Part shown: positions 55,311-63,917 of the stretch, in pieces | How the letters are laid out: the number at the start of each line of letters is the position of its first letter | Position numbering within the stretch: position 1 is the first letter of the stretch | From: Rhodocyclaceae bacterium | GTDB lineage: Bacteria > Pseudomonadota > Gammaproteobacteria > Burkholderiales > Rhodocyclaceae | NCBI GenBank assembly: GCA_030682175.1 | Contig: JAUXOM010000020.1 | Location: 1-64,000 of the forward strand | Direction: 5' to 3' | DNA: 64,000 nucleotides | The notes under the pieces: generated by a model | Databases searched by the model: none | Seen by the model: only the letters and a program-made list of their open reading frames with translations | What the model was told of the DNA's origin: nothing | Made by a program: the position numbers and the translations under genes

Positions 55311-55335
55311 GGAAATGCTGATTAAGTTCAGATTC

Positions 55336-55403
55336 GTCATTCCGGCGCAAGCCGGAATCCAGGAAAATCTACAAGCTGGACACCGGCCTACGCCGGTGTG
55401 ACG
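55336..55403. repeat. REP-like double-hairpin repeat R5, copy 2
   Basis: Bounded by CGTCA and TGACG, it has ATTCCGGCGCAAGCCGGAAT and CACCGGCCTACGCCGGTG, the same layout as 4952-5020. It fills the gap before a minus-strand PilZ gene. Confidence 0.75.
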
Positions 55404-55421
55404 GACTTGATCAGCGCTTCC

Positions 55422-55793
55422 TTAGTCGATTTCTCTCAACATCGTCGATAACTCACGATCAAGCTGGTCCGGATTACCGGAATTGAGCTCGATCAGACGG
55501 CGCAGGTGGGTCACGCTATCAAGATCGATGCTATCGCAGTGCAGTCCAACCCGGCTGTCTTCGATATGGGCGACGGTTGCGTTCATGCTTATCTTTGCTT
55601 CCGCGGCAAGGTCAAGTTGTAACTGAAACCGGTCGCCCAGACTACCTGCCCAGCCATCGGGTATCTTGACGAGGGCCCCCTTGAGGGAAATGTCGAGAAG
55701 ATCCGCCGTGATGACCCGTTCGGTTGCCGCCAATCGAACCGGAGAGTGAAAGTGGGCGCGCCAAAACTGGCGACGCTCGTTTTGCGTGGTCAT
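55422..55793 (-). CDS. PilZ-domain cyclic-di-GMP receptor
   Basis: The 123-residue single-domain protein has both PilZ binding parts: RRQFWR with the R-x-x-x-R arginines at the start, and DISLKGALVKIP, the D-x-S-x-x-G motif, near residue 34. The remainder forms the PilZ barrel and ends with a helix. It probably acts as a cyclic-di-GMP effector, for example on pilus or motility. It is divergent from the TetR gene, about 140 bp apart. Confidence 0.88.
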   Translation of the reverse strand: MTTQNERRQFWRAHFHSPVRLAATERVITADLLDISLKGALVKIPDGWAGSLGDRFQLQLDLAAEAKISMNATVAHIEDSRVGLHCDSIDLDSVTHLRRLIELNSGNPDQLDRELSTMLREID

Positions 55794-55884
55794 GGGATGC
55801 TCCAGGCGACATTTATACGGACGATTTGATTCTCGCTAGGCAGAACACTACCAAGAAATTCGTGGCATGTTGCAGCGAATTATT

Positions 55885-55908
55885 TGACTATACTGTCCAG
55901 TCTAGTCA
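55885..55908. promoter_or_regulatory. Putative TetR operator before the efflux operon
   Basis: A 24-bp near-palindrome starts TGACTATACTGT and ends CCAGTCTAGTCA; 20 of 24 bases are symmetric. A TATACT hexamer that could be a -10 element lies inside. It ends 26 bp before the TetR ATG. Confidence 0.6.
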
Positions 55909-55934
55909 GGAAAGATCAGAAATTACAAAAGTCC

Positions 55935-56558
55935 ATGAACCGACACGCAGCAGAGATTACATACATCGAGAGCCACCAGCGCTTGATTCAGGCCGCAACA
56001 GAATCCTTCATGGAAGTGGGGTACCGTGCGAGCATAGACCGTATCGCGAAGCGTGCCGGGGTGGCCAGGCAGACTGTTTACAACCATTTCCCGAGCAAGG
56101 AATATTTGTTCAGTGAAGTGGTAAATATCATTGTAAACAATATTTTGGTGTCGCTTGACGACGGCGACGGTGATATTCGCCAACGCTTGACGCGCTTCGC
56201 AATGGTATTGAGAAAGCGCGTCATGAATGATGAAGGCATTGCCATATTTCGCACCCTTGTCGCTGAGATGCCGCGTTTCCCGGCTTTGGGCCAAGTGTTT
56301 TTTGACAAGGGGCCGGGGCAAACGGTCCGCCGCCTTGCCGATTTTATTGCCAGAGCGATGAACGATGGGACGCTACGCCGGGACGAACCGCGGTTCGCTG
56401 CCGAAATGCTGCTCTCCATGCTGGAGGGTTTTGATCGCACCCGCAGGCTGTTCGGCGCACCGGAATTTGCTGGTGACCACGAGCAGGAAAGAGTTGCTGT
56501 CATCGTCGATTGTTTTCTTCGGGCCTATGCACCCGGAACAGTGAAAGGTACACCATGA
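55935..56558 (+). CDS. TetR/AcrR-family regulator of the RND pump
   Basis: The 207-residue repressor has an N-terminal helix-turn-helix (RLIQAATESFMEVGYRASIDRIAKRAGVARQTVYNHFPSKEYLF) and a C-terminal ligand domain. The gene overlaps the pump's membrane-fusion gene by four bases and has the palindrome at 55885 just before it, so it should regulate itself and the pump. The ATG at 55935 is used; an upstream start at 55884 falls within the palindrome. Inducer is unknown. Confidence 0.9.
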   Translation: MNRHAAEITYIESHQRLIQAATESFMEVGYRASIDRIAKRAGVARQTVYNHFPSKEYLFSEVVNIIVNNILVSLDDGDGDIRQRLTRFAMVLRKRVMNDEGIAIFRTLVAEMPRFPALGQVFFDKGPGQTVRRLADFIARAMNDGTLRRDEPRFAAEMLLSMLEGFDRTRRLFGAPEFAGDHEQERVAVIVDCFLRAYAPGTVKGTP

Positions 56559-57709
56559 ACGCAGCCAGGCTTTCATTTTCCGTTCTGCTTCTTTCGAGCC
56601 TGCTCGCCGCCTGTGGGCCGAGCGGTGACAAACCGCAGGCCGGCGGCCCCGGTGCCATGCCGCCACCGGAAGTCGAGGTCATGACCGTTGCGGCTGGAAC
56701 GGCGACATTGACGCAGGACCTGCCGGGACGTTTGCAGGCCTGGCGCTCTGCACAAGTGCGGGCGCGGGTGGAAGGCATTGTCGAGAAGCGGCTGTTTGTG
56801 GAAGGTGCGGATGTCAGGGAGGGGGCTACGCTGTTCCAGATTGATGCACGCACCTATCAGGCGTCAGCGGACGCAGCCCGGGCGGATGTCGAAGCAGCGC
56901 GACTGGTCGTCGAACGCTATCGTCCGTTGCTTGAAATCAAGGCGGTCAGCCAGCAGGAATTTGACGCGGCACAAGCCCGCCTCAAGCAGGCGCAGGCTGC
57001 CATGGCGCGTACTTCACTGGATATGGAAAATACCCGCGTACCGGCGCCCATTTCCGGCCGGATCGGCCGCGCGCTGGTCACCGAAGGTGCGCTGGTGGGG
57101 CGCGGTGAGGCGACGCATCTGGCGACCATCGAACAGATCAATCCGATCTATGTAAACTTTACCCAGCCGGGTGGAGACATGTTGCGGCTTCAGGCTGCGG
57201 TCAGGTCAGGCAAGCTTAAACGTAGTGAATCGGCCAAGGTGGAACTGCTACTCGAAGACGGAAGCCGCTACCCATGGCCGGGCAAGATATTGTTCGCGGA
57301 TCTGGCAGTCGATCCGTCGACTGGCGCAGTCGGCATGCGTGCCGAGTTCCCCAACCCGCAGCGGGAATTGTTGCCCGGCATGTTCGTGCGCATCCGTTTC
57401 CCCTCTGCCGTGGCTGAGGGCGTCATCCTGGTGCCGCAGCGTGCCGTACAAAGCAGTCCGCAAGGACAGTCCGTGCTGATCGTCACGTCCGAGGGCAAGG
57501 TTGCTCCGCAACCCGTCAGGACCAGCGGCATGGCGGGTAGCGACTTCATTGTTGCCGAAGGGTTGAAGGGCGGCGAACAATTGATCGTCAATGGTTTGCA
57601 GAAGGTTCGTCCCGGTGCGAGCGTTAGAACTGTGCCATGGCAGCCTAATCCGGTCGCACCGGCAGGTGCGACGCAGCCAGCCGTCGAAAACCAAAAGAAA
57701 GAGGGCTGA
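56555..57709 (+). CDS. RND efflux membrane-fusion lipoprotein (AcrA/MexA type)
   Basis: The 384-residue periplasmic adaptor has a lipoprotein signal with the lipobox LLAAC (Cys20), a barrel-sandwich domain (RVEGIVEKRLFVEGADVREG), an alpha-hairpin (about 100-160) and C-terminal parts. It links the inner-membrane pump to the outer channel. ATG overlaps the tetR stop; the pump gene starts 3 bp later. A drug or solvent pump is likely. Confidence 0.93.
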   Translation: MNAARLSFSVLLLSSLLAACGPSGDKPQAGGPGAMPPPEVEVMTVAAGTATLTQDLPGRLQAWRSAQVRARVEGIVEKRLFVEGADVREGATLFQIDARTYQASADAARADVEAARLVVERYRPLLEIKAVSQQEFDAAQARLKQAQAAMARTSLDMENTRVPAPISGRIGRALVTEGALVGRGEATHLATIEQINPIYVNFTQPGGDMLRLQAAVRSGKLKRSESAKVELLLEDGSRYPWPGKILFADLAVDPSTGAVGMRAEFPNPQRELLPGMFVRIRFPSAVAEGVILVPQRAVQSSPQGQSVLIVTSEGKVAPQPVRTSGMAGSDFIVAEGLKGGEQLIVNGLQKVRPGASVRTVPWQPNPVAPAGATQPAVENQKKEG

Positions 57710-57712
57710 TCG

Positions 57713-60700
57713 ATGTTTGCCAAGTTTTTCATCGATCGCCCGGTATTCGCCTGGGTGATCGCCCTCGTGATATTGCTCGGCGGGGCGCTGGCCTTCAAGA
57801 ATTTGCCCGTGTCGCAATATCCGACGGTGGCTCCGCCCGCACTGGATATTTCCGTCGTCTACCCTGGTGCCGCTGCGCGGGTGGTGGAAGAAACGGCGGT
57901 GGCCCTGATCGAGCAGGAAATGAACGGCATCGAAAATCTGCTCTACATGGATTCCGCCGCGCAGATCGGCACCGGTACGGTGACGCTCACCTTCAAGTCC
58001 GGCACCGACCTCAACTATGCCTCGGTCGAGGCACAGAACCGCATCAAGCGCATCGAGGCACGCTTGCCGGACGATGTGCGCCGGCTGGGTGTGACGGTCA
58101 ACAAGACAGCGCGCAACTACGTCATGATCGTGTCGCTGTTTTCGCCAGACCAGAGCAAGAACTTTGTCGATCTCGGCAGCTATGCCGCCGCCAGTGTGCT
58201 GGAGCCGATTCGCCGCGTGCCGGGTGTCGGCGAGGCGCTGCTGTTCGGCACCGAATATTCCATGCGCTTGTGGCTCAAGCCGGAGAAGCTGCATGGCTAC
58301 AAGCTCTCGCCCGCCGACGTGGCGCGCGCCGTGCGCGCCCAGAACGCGCAGGTGGCCGTCGGCGAACTGGGACAATTGCCCGCCGCAGCGGGCCAGGATA
58401 TCAACGCGGTGATCGTGACCAGAAGCCGCCTGTCGTCGCCAGAGGAATTCGGCAACATCATCGTTCGCACCAATCCGGATGGCTCCACCTTGCGGGTGAA
58501 GGACGTGGCGCGGGTGGAACTGGGCGCGCAGGATTATTCGATTTCCGCGCGCCTCGACGGGCAGCCGACGGCCGCGATTGCCGTCCGCCTGTCGCCCGGT
58601 GCCAACGCGCTCGACACGGTCAAGGGTGTCAACGCCAGGATGGCCGAACTGGCGAAATATTTTCCCGAGGGTGTTTCCTGGAGCGTGCCCTACGATACCT
58701 CCAAGTTCGTCGAAATCTCCATCAGGGAAGTCGTCAAGACACTGGCGGAAGCGATGTTGCTGGTGTTCCTGGTGATGTACCTGTTCCTGGGGAACCTGCG
58801 TGCCACCCTGATTCCGACCATCGTCGTGCCGGTGGCCCTGGTGGGCGGCATGCTCGGCCTCTATGTATTCGGCTACTCGATCAACGTGCTGACGCTGTTC
58901 GCCATGGTGCTGGCGATCGGAATCGTGGTGGACGACGCCATTGTGGTGGTGGAGAACGTCGAGAGGCTGATGACGACCGAAGGATTGCCGCCGCGCGCGG
59001 CGACCCGCAAGGCCATGGATCAGATTGTGAACGCCATTATCGCCATCACCCTGGTGCTCGCGGCAGTGTTCGTGCCGATGGCATTCTTCGGCGGTTCTAC
59101 CGGCGCCATCTATCGCCAGTTCTCCGTGACCCTGATCCTGACCATCCTGTTCTCGGCGCTGATGGCGCTGACGCTCACGCCGGCATTGTGTGCCACCCTG
59201 CTCAAGCACGAACCAGGCAAGGAATTATTGCCTTCAACCGGACTGTTCGGCTGGTTCAACCGCATGTTCGGCCGCACGACCAGTGGTTATACCTCCTGGG
59301 TAGCGCGTGCCGTGAAGAAGACGGGGCGCTACCTGGTGCTTTACGCCGTAATCGTGGTGGCCACCGGCTGGCTGTTCGCCAAATTGCCGGGCAGTTTCCT
59401 GCCGGAAGAAGATCAGGGATACTTCCTCAACCTCGTCCAATTGCCACCGGGCGCTACCCAGGCGCGGACGCTCGAAGTGCTTGCCCAGATCGAGGCGTAC
59501 TACCTCAAGCAGCCGGAAGTGGAGCACGTCATCGGCGTTGCCGGATTCTCCTTCTTCGGGCGCGGCCAGAACGCCGCCATCGCCTTCGTGCGACTGAAGG
59601 ACTGGGATGCGCGACCGGGGGAGCAAAGCGGCGCCAGGGCGCTGGTCCGCAAAGCCAACATGGCATTCTTCGGCATCAAGCAGGCGATGGTCTTCGCCAT
59701 CAATCCGCCGCCGATCCCGGAACTGGCTGCCGCCGGCGGTTTCGATTTCCGTCTGCAGGATCGCGGTGGTCAGGGACGCGAGAAACTCCTGGATGCGCGC
59801 AACATGGTGCTGGGCATGGCGTCGCAGGACCCGCGCCTGGTCGGCGTACGACCGGAAGGCCAGGAGGCAGCGCCGCAGATATTCCTCGACATCGACCAGG
59901 TCAAGGCAGAAACGCTGGGCGTGGCCGTCGCTGACCTCAACGACACTCTGCAAGCGGCGCTGGGCGTTGCCTACATCAACGACTTCGTCCGCCAGGGGCG
60001 CATTCTGCGCGTACAGATGCAGGCCGAAGCCGACACCCGCAGGAGCATCGAAGATATCCTCAAGCTGCCGGTACGCAACGGCAAGGGTGGTATGGTGGCC
60101 CTCTCGGAACTCGCAACAGCGCACTGGGTGGCCGGTTCGCCCAAGCTTGACCGCTACAATGGTTTGCCGTCGATGAAGATCGCCGGTACGCCGGCCCCGG
60201 GGCGCAGCACCGGTGAAGCGCTGGCGGCGATGGAAGAGATTGCGCAAAAACTGCCGCCGGGCTTCGGCTTCGAGTGGTCGGCCACCTCCCTGGAGGAGCG
60301 CCAATCCGGTACTCAGGCACCGTTCCTCTACGCGGTCTCGCTGATCGTGGTCTTTTTGGTGCTGGCGGCAATGTTCGAGAGTTGGGCCATCCCGTTTGCC
60401 GTCATGCTGGTGGTGCCGCTGGGCTTGTTCGGTGCCGCGCTGGCCGTCGAATTGCGTGGCTTGCCCAACGATGTCTACTTCAAGGTGGGACTGATTGCCA
60501 TCATCGGGCTATCTTCCAAGAATTCGATTCTGATCATCGAGTTCGCGAGAAAACTCCAGGATGAGGGCATGGATCTCTACGCGGCGACGCTGGAGGCCTG
60601 TCGCTTGCGCTTCCGCCCCATTCTGATGACCTCGATCGCTTTTATTGCCGGCGTCCTTCCCCTGGCCATTTCCACCGGTGCCGGCGCCGAAAGCCGCCAT

Positions 60701-60838
60701 GCCATCGGTACTGGCGTAATCGGCGGCATGATCGCAGCGACCGTACTCGCCGTGTTTCTGGTGCCAGTGTTTTATGTCGTGGTGCGGCGTTTCTTCCCCG
60801 GCCATGCGCGGACTCATCAGGAGAGTGACCATGCGTAG
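57713..60838 (+). CDS. RND multidrug efflux permease (AcrB/MexB, HAE-1 type)
   Basis: The 1041-residue proton-driven pump starts FFIDRPVFAWVIALVILLGG. It has 12 membrane helices in two repeats, two large periplasmic loops, the proton-relay pair in VVDDAIVVVENV (near 407) and the partner lysine in GLSSKNSILIIEFARKL. This places it in the HAE-1 group of hydrophobic-compound exporters. The ATG is 3 bp after the adaptor gene; the end overlaps the channel gene by 8 bp. Confidence 0.95.
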   Translation: MFAKFFIDRPVFAWVIALVILLGGALAFKNLPVSQYPTVAPPALDISVVYPGAAARVVEETAVALIEQEMNGIENLLYMDSAAQIGTGTVTLTFKSGTDLNYASVEAQNRIKRIEARLPDDVRRLGVTVNKTARNYVMIVSLFSPDQSKNFVDLGSYAAASVLEPIRRVPGVGEALLFGTEYSMRLWLKPEKLHGYKLSPADVARAVRAQNAQVAVGELGQLPAAAGQDINAVIVTRSRLSSPEEFGNIIVRTNPDGSTLRVKDVARVELGAQDYSISARLDGQPTAAIAVRLSPGANALDTVKGVNARMAELAKYFPEGVSWSVPYDTSKFVEISIREVVKTLAEAMLLVFLVMYLFLGNLRATLIPTIVVPVALVGGMLGLYVFGYSINVLTLFAMVLAIGIVVDDAIVVVENVERLMTTEGLPPRAATRKAMDQIVNAIIAITLVLAAVFVPMAFFGGSTGAIYRQFSVTLILTILFSALMALTLTPALCATLLKHEPGKELLPSTGLFGWFNRMFGRTTSGYTSWVARAVKKTGRYLVLYAVIVVATGWLFAKLPGSFLPEEDQGYFLNLVQLPPGATQARTLEVLAQIEAYYLKQPEVEHVIGVAGFSFFGRGQNAAIAFVRLKDWDARPGEQSGARALVRKANMAFFGIKQAMVFAINPPPIPELAAAGGFDFRLQDRGGQGREKLLDARNMVLGMASQDPRLVGVRPEGQEAAPQIFLDIDQVKAETLGVAVADLNDTLQAALGVAYINDFVRQGRILRVQMQAEADTRRSIEDILKLPVRNGKGGMVALSELATAHWVAGSPKLDRYNGLPSMKIAGTPAPGRSTGEALAAMEEIAQKLPPGFGFEWSATSLEERQSGTQAPFLYAVSLIVVFLVLAAMFESWAIPFAVMLVVPLGLFGAALAVELRGLPNDVYFKVGLIAIIGLSSKNSILIIEFARKLQDEGMDLYAATLEACRLRFRPILMTSIAFIAGVLPLAISTGAGAESRHAIGTGVIGGMIAATVLAVFLVPVFYVVVRRFFPGHARTHQESDHA

Positions 60839-62246
60839 GCTCGCCCAACGCGTCTTGCCGGGCGCACTTATCCTGCTTGCCGGCTGCTCGTTCATTCCCG
60901 CGTATGAACGGCCGGCGCCGCCTGTGGCGGCACACTGGCCAGTCTTGGCCCAAACCGCCGGAGTTCGTGCGGTGGCGGGGCTCAGCTGGCAGCAGATGCT
61001 CCCGGACCCGCGTCTGCAAGCCCTGATCAATGCTGCCCTCGAACATAACCGCGACCTGAGGATCGCTGTTGCCCGCGTCGAAGAAGCGCGCGCCCTGTAC
61101 GGCATCTCCCGCGCCGACCGGCTGCCCACGGTAAATCTCGGGGCCGCCCAGGCGGCCGCGCGCCTCCCCGGTGGACTCTCCGCCACCGGCAATGAGCAAA
61201 TCAGCCGGCGCTATGACATCAACCTTGGCGTGGCCGCGTTCGAGCTCGATTTCTGGGGACGGGTGAAAAGTCTCTCCGCTTCTGCGCTGGCGAGCTACCT
61301 CGCCAGCGCAGAAGCGCGCGAGTCATTCCGGCTTACCCTGATCGCCGATGTCGCAAATGCCTACCTTGCCTGGCAGGAAATGGACGAACGCCTGAGCCTG
61401 GCTCGTGCTACCGTGGAAAATCGCAAGGATTTGCGCTTCCTGGTGCAGAAACGGCGCGAAGTCGGCCTGGCGGGCGATCTGGATTTCCTTGCCGCCGATG
61501 GCGCCCATGCCGCGGCTCGCGCACAACTTTCCGAACTGGAGAGGGGGCGCGCACAAGCGGAGAACGCCCTGAACCTGCTGGTGGGCAAAGTGCCTGCCGA
61601 TCTACCACCCAGACGACGCTTGAGCGAACAGGATTTACCGCTTGATATAACCGTGGACGTTCCTGCCGAAGTCCTGTTGCATCGTCCTGATGTCCGTGCC
61701 GCGGAACAGAAGCTCATCGCCGCCAACGCCAACATCGGTGCTGCCCGCGCCGCATTTTTGCCGCGTATCGGCCTGAGTCTGGCGTTCGGCACGGCGAGCC
61801 GAACGCTTTCCGGACTGTTCGATTCCGGCACCGGTGCTTGGAGCTTTGCGCCCAGCCTCGTACAGCCGCTGTTCGATGGCGGTCGCACCCAGGGCGGCGT
61901 CGATTTGGCCGATGCGCGCAAGCTCATCGCTGTGGCAGAGTACGAGAAGACCATTCAACAGGCCTTCCGCGAAGTGGCGGACCTGCTGGTCGCCCGCGAC
62001 CGGTTAGCCGAACAACTGATGGCGCAGGAAGCGGCCGAGAAAGCCCAGAACGAAAGACTGCGTCTGGTCGATGCGCGTTACCGGGCGGGAGTCTCAAGTT
62101 ATCTGGAAGTACTCGATGCCCAGCGCGACGCCTTTGCCACAAGCCAGGGCACGCTGCAACTGCGCCGGGCGCTGCTCGTCACTGCCGCGCAGTTGTATAA
62201 GGCGCTGGGCGGCGGGCAGGAAATTGAACGTGGGCGCAACACTTGA
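60831..62246 (+). CDS. Outer-membrane efflux channel lipoprotein (OprM/NodT family)
   Basis: The 471-residue protein has a lipoprotein signal with LLAGC (Cys19) and two OEP repeats of long helices and short beta strands, e.g. ALINAALEHNRDLRIAVARVEEARALYG and VDARYRAGVSSYLEVLDAQRD. It forms the trimeric outer channel of the pump. The ATG overlaps the permease stop, completing the tetR-mexA-mexB-oprM type operon. Confidence 0.94.
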   Translation: MRRLAQRVLPGALILLAGCSFIPAYERPAPPVAAHWPVLAQTAGVRAVAGLSWQQMLPDPRLQALINAALEHNRDLRIAVARVEEARALYGISRADRLPTVNLGAAQAAARLPGGLSATGNEQISRRYDINLGVAAFELDFWGRVKSLSASALASYLASAEARESFRLTLIADVANAYLAWQEMDERLSLARATVENRKDLRFLVQKRREVGLAGDLDFLAADGAHAAARAQLSELERGRAQAENALNLLVGKVPADLPPRRRLSEQDLPLDITVDVPAEVLLHRPDVRAAEQKLIAANANIGAARAAFLPRIGLSLAFGTASRTLSGLFDSGTGAWSFAPSLVQPLFDGGRTQGGVDLADARKLIAVAEYEKTIQQAFREVADLLVARDRLAEQLMAQEAAEKAQNERLRLVDARYRAGVSSYLEVLDAQRDAFATSQGTLQLRRALLVTAAQLYKALGGGQEIERGRNT

Positions 62247-62312
62247 TGGTGGACTTGCTATCCTTTGCTTGCAGTCGCAGAAGATACTTATTCATCATCT
62301 GGTCATGAGCCA

Positions 62313-63080
62313 ATGAAAATCGCCACGTGGAACGTTAACTCCCTGAAGGTCAGGCTGCCCCAGGTTCTCGACTGGCTGGCCGCTACACAGGTCGATGCGT
62401 TGTGCCTGCAGGAAACCAAGACCGAAGACAGCGGGTTTCCTTTTGCCGCGCTCGAAGCGGCGGGCTACCATGCCATCCATAACGGGCAGAAAACCTACAA
62501 CGGCGTGGCGATCCTCGCGCGCGCCGGGCTGCTTGACGAGGCGCGCGATCTGCCTGATTTTGCCGACCCGCAGAAGCGCTTGATCGCCGCCTCCCTCGGC
62601 AAGGTACGGCTGGTGTGCGCCTACATGCCCAACGGCCAGGCCGTGGGCGCGGATAAATATGAATACAAGCTGCAATGGCTGAAGGTGCTTGCCGCTTGGC
62701 TGCGCGAAGAATTGCAGCGCTACCCGCAGCTCGCTTTACTGGGGGATTTCAATATTGCGCCGGATGACCGCGACGTGTATGACCCGGTCGCCTGGCAGGG
62801 ACAGATTTTATGCAGCGAGCCGGAGCGTGCGGCCTATCGGGCCTTGCTCGACCTGGGTTTGGCCGACGCTTTCCGTTTGTTCGAGCAGCCCGAAAGAACC
62901 TATTCGTGGTGGGATTACCGCATGATGGGGTTCCGCCGCAACCATGGCCTGCGCATCGATCATATCCTGCTGTCGCCAGCGCTGGCCAAGCGCTGCCATG
63001 CTTGTAGCATCGACAAGGCGCCACGACGGCTGGAACGTCCCTCCGACCATGCGCCGGTCATCGCCGAGCTTGACGATTGA
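62313..63080 (+). CDS. xthA: Exodeoxyribonuclease III
   Basis: The 255-residue AP endonuclease and 3'-5' exonuclease removes abasic sites. It has the start KIATWNVNSLKVRL, LCLQETKTED, GDFNIAPDDRDVYDP and RIDHILLS, the metal and catalytic residues of the EEP fold. It lies 4 bp before the Crp/Fnr gene, suggesting joint transcription. Confidence 0.94.
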   Translation: MKIATWNVNSLKVRLPQVLDWLAATQVDALCLQETKTEDSGFPFAALEAAGYHAIHNGQKTYNGVAILARAGLLDEARDLPDFADPQKRLIAASLGKVRLVCAYMPNGQAVGADKYEYKLQWLKVLAAWLREELQRYPQLALLGDFNIAPDDRDVYDPVAWQGQILCSEPERAAYRALLDLGLADAFRLFEQPERTYSWWDYRMMGFRRNHGLRIDHILLSPALAKRCHACSIDKAPRRLERPSDHAPVIAELDD

Positions 63081-63084
63081 CGCG

Positions 63085-63720
63085 ATGCTGACCAGCCTCT
63101 ATCCCGTGTTGGCGGATCTGCCCAAGTCCTTGCAGGCACGTCTTGCCAGCGAAGCCCGGCAGATGGTGGCACCCGCCGGCACGGTGCTGTTTGACGAAAA
63201 ACAGCCCTGCCAGGGGTTTCCTCTGGTGCTGGCCGGGGCGATTCGCGTCGCCAAGTTGGCGGTGAATGGGCGTGAATTGCCTTTGTACCGGGTACTGCCG
63301 GGCGAATGTTGCATCATCACCACCAGTTGCCTGCTCGGACATACTGACTACAACGCGCGTGGTGCCGCCGAGAGCGATACCACCCTGATGCTGTTGCCGC
63401 GTCCGCTATTCGACGCTTTACTGGCGCAGGCTGCCTTTCGTGATTTTGTCTTCAATCTGTTTTCCGAACGCATCGTCGAGTTGATGCAACTGGTTGAAGA
63501 GGTTGCCTTTCGCAAGCTCGATCAACGGCTGGCCAATCTGCTGCTTGGCAAGGGACGCCAGTTGCACACGACCCATCAACAGCTCGCCGACGAACTGGGC
63601 AGCGTGCGCGAGATAGTCAGCCGATTGCTGAAAGGTTTTGCCGATCAGGGCCTGGTGCGGCTGGGTCGCGAGCAGATCGAGATTCTCGACCCAGCGGGCC
63701 TGCGGAAGGTGGCCGGATAA
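63085..63720 (+). CDS. Crp/Fnr-family transcription regulator
   Basis: The 211-residue protein has a cyclic-nucleotide-binding-like sensor domain (about 20-130) and a C-terminal helix-turn-helix THQQLADELGSVREIVSRLLKGF. The recognition helix has E-x-x-S-R as in FNR, which reads TTGA half-sites. It has no FNR-type N-terminal cysteine cluster; cysteines occur only in PCQG, ECC and SCLLG. It probably regulates the DUF2892 gene downstream; a palindrome with TTGA half-sites lies there. Confidence 0.85.
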   Translation: MLTSLYPVLADLPKSLQARLASEARQMVAPAGTVLFDEKQPCQGFPLVLAGAIRVAKLAVNGRELPLYRVLPGECCIITTSCLLGHTDYNARGAAESDTTLMLLPRPLFDALLAQAAFRDFVFNLFSERIVELMQLVEEVAFRKLDQRLANLLLGKGRQLHTTHQQLADELGSVREIVSRLLKGFADQGLVRLGREQIEILDPAGLRKVAG

Positions 63721-63737
63721 AACGGAGCGCAGCGGTG

Positions 63738-63780
63738 TTTCAGGGCAGGCTAATGCCCGCGTCAGCGGGAAACTAAAAGT
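63738..63780 (+). repeat. Repeat R2, copy 2
   Basis: TTTCAGGGCAGGCTAATGCC is followed by CCCGC-GTCA-GCGGG and AACTAAAAG. It is joined directly to R1-long. Confidence 0.65.
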
Positions 63781-63826
63781 CGGCGTGACCGAAGGGAATC
63801 CCTTTTTTGGGACTGGCGGAACGGCG
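63775..63826 (+). repeat. Repeat R1, long form, copy 2
   Basis: AAAAGTCGGCG is followed by a 27-nt core with GGGAATCCC, then CTGGCGGAACGGCG. Removing the core gives the R1-short consensus with one change. One frame reads KVGVTEGNPFFGTGGTA. Confidence 0.8.
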
Positions 63827-63869
63827 CCAAAGCGGCTAATGTGACAAAGGTTACTGATTCAGTCGGTTA

Positions 63870-63887
63870 TTGAATGCTCTAATTCAA
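63870..63887. promoter_or_regulatory. TTGAAT/ATTCAA palindrome before the DUF2892 gene
   Basis: TTGAAT at 63870-63875 and ATTCAA at 63882-63887 form an inverted repeat. FNR sites have TTGAT-N4-ATCAA, so spacing here is four bases wider. A second palindrome, ACTGATTCAGT, is at 63853-63863. Confidence 0.4.
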
Positions 63888-63917
63888 GCGTCACATACAA
63901 CCACAAGGAGAGCTCAC

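Noticed and set aside
57248..59209. Long minus-strand frame opposite the RND adaptor and pump genes
   Set aside because: It is antisense to strongly coding genes, full of low-complexity His/Gln/Arg residues, with no known domain.
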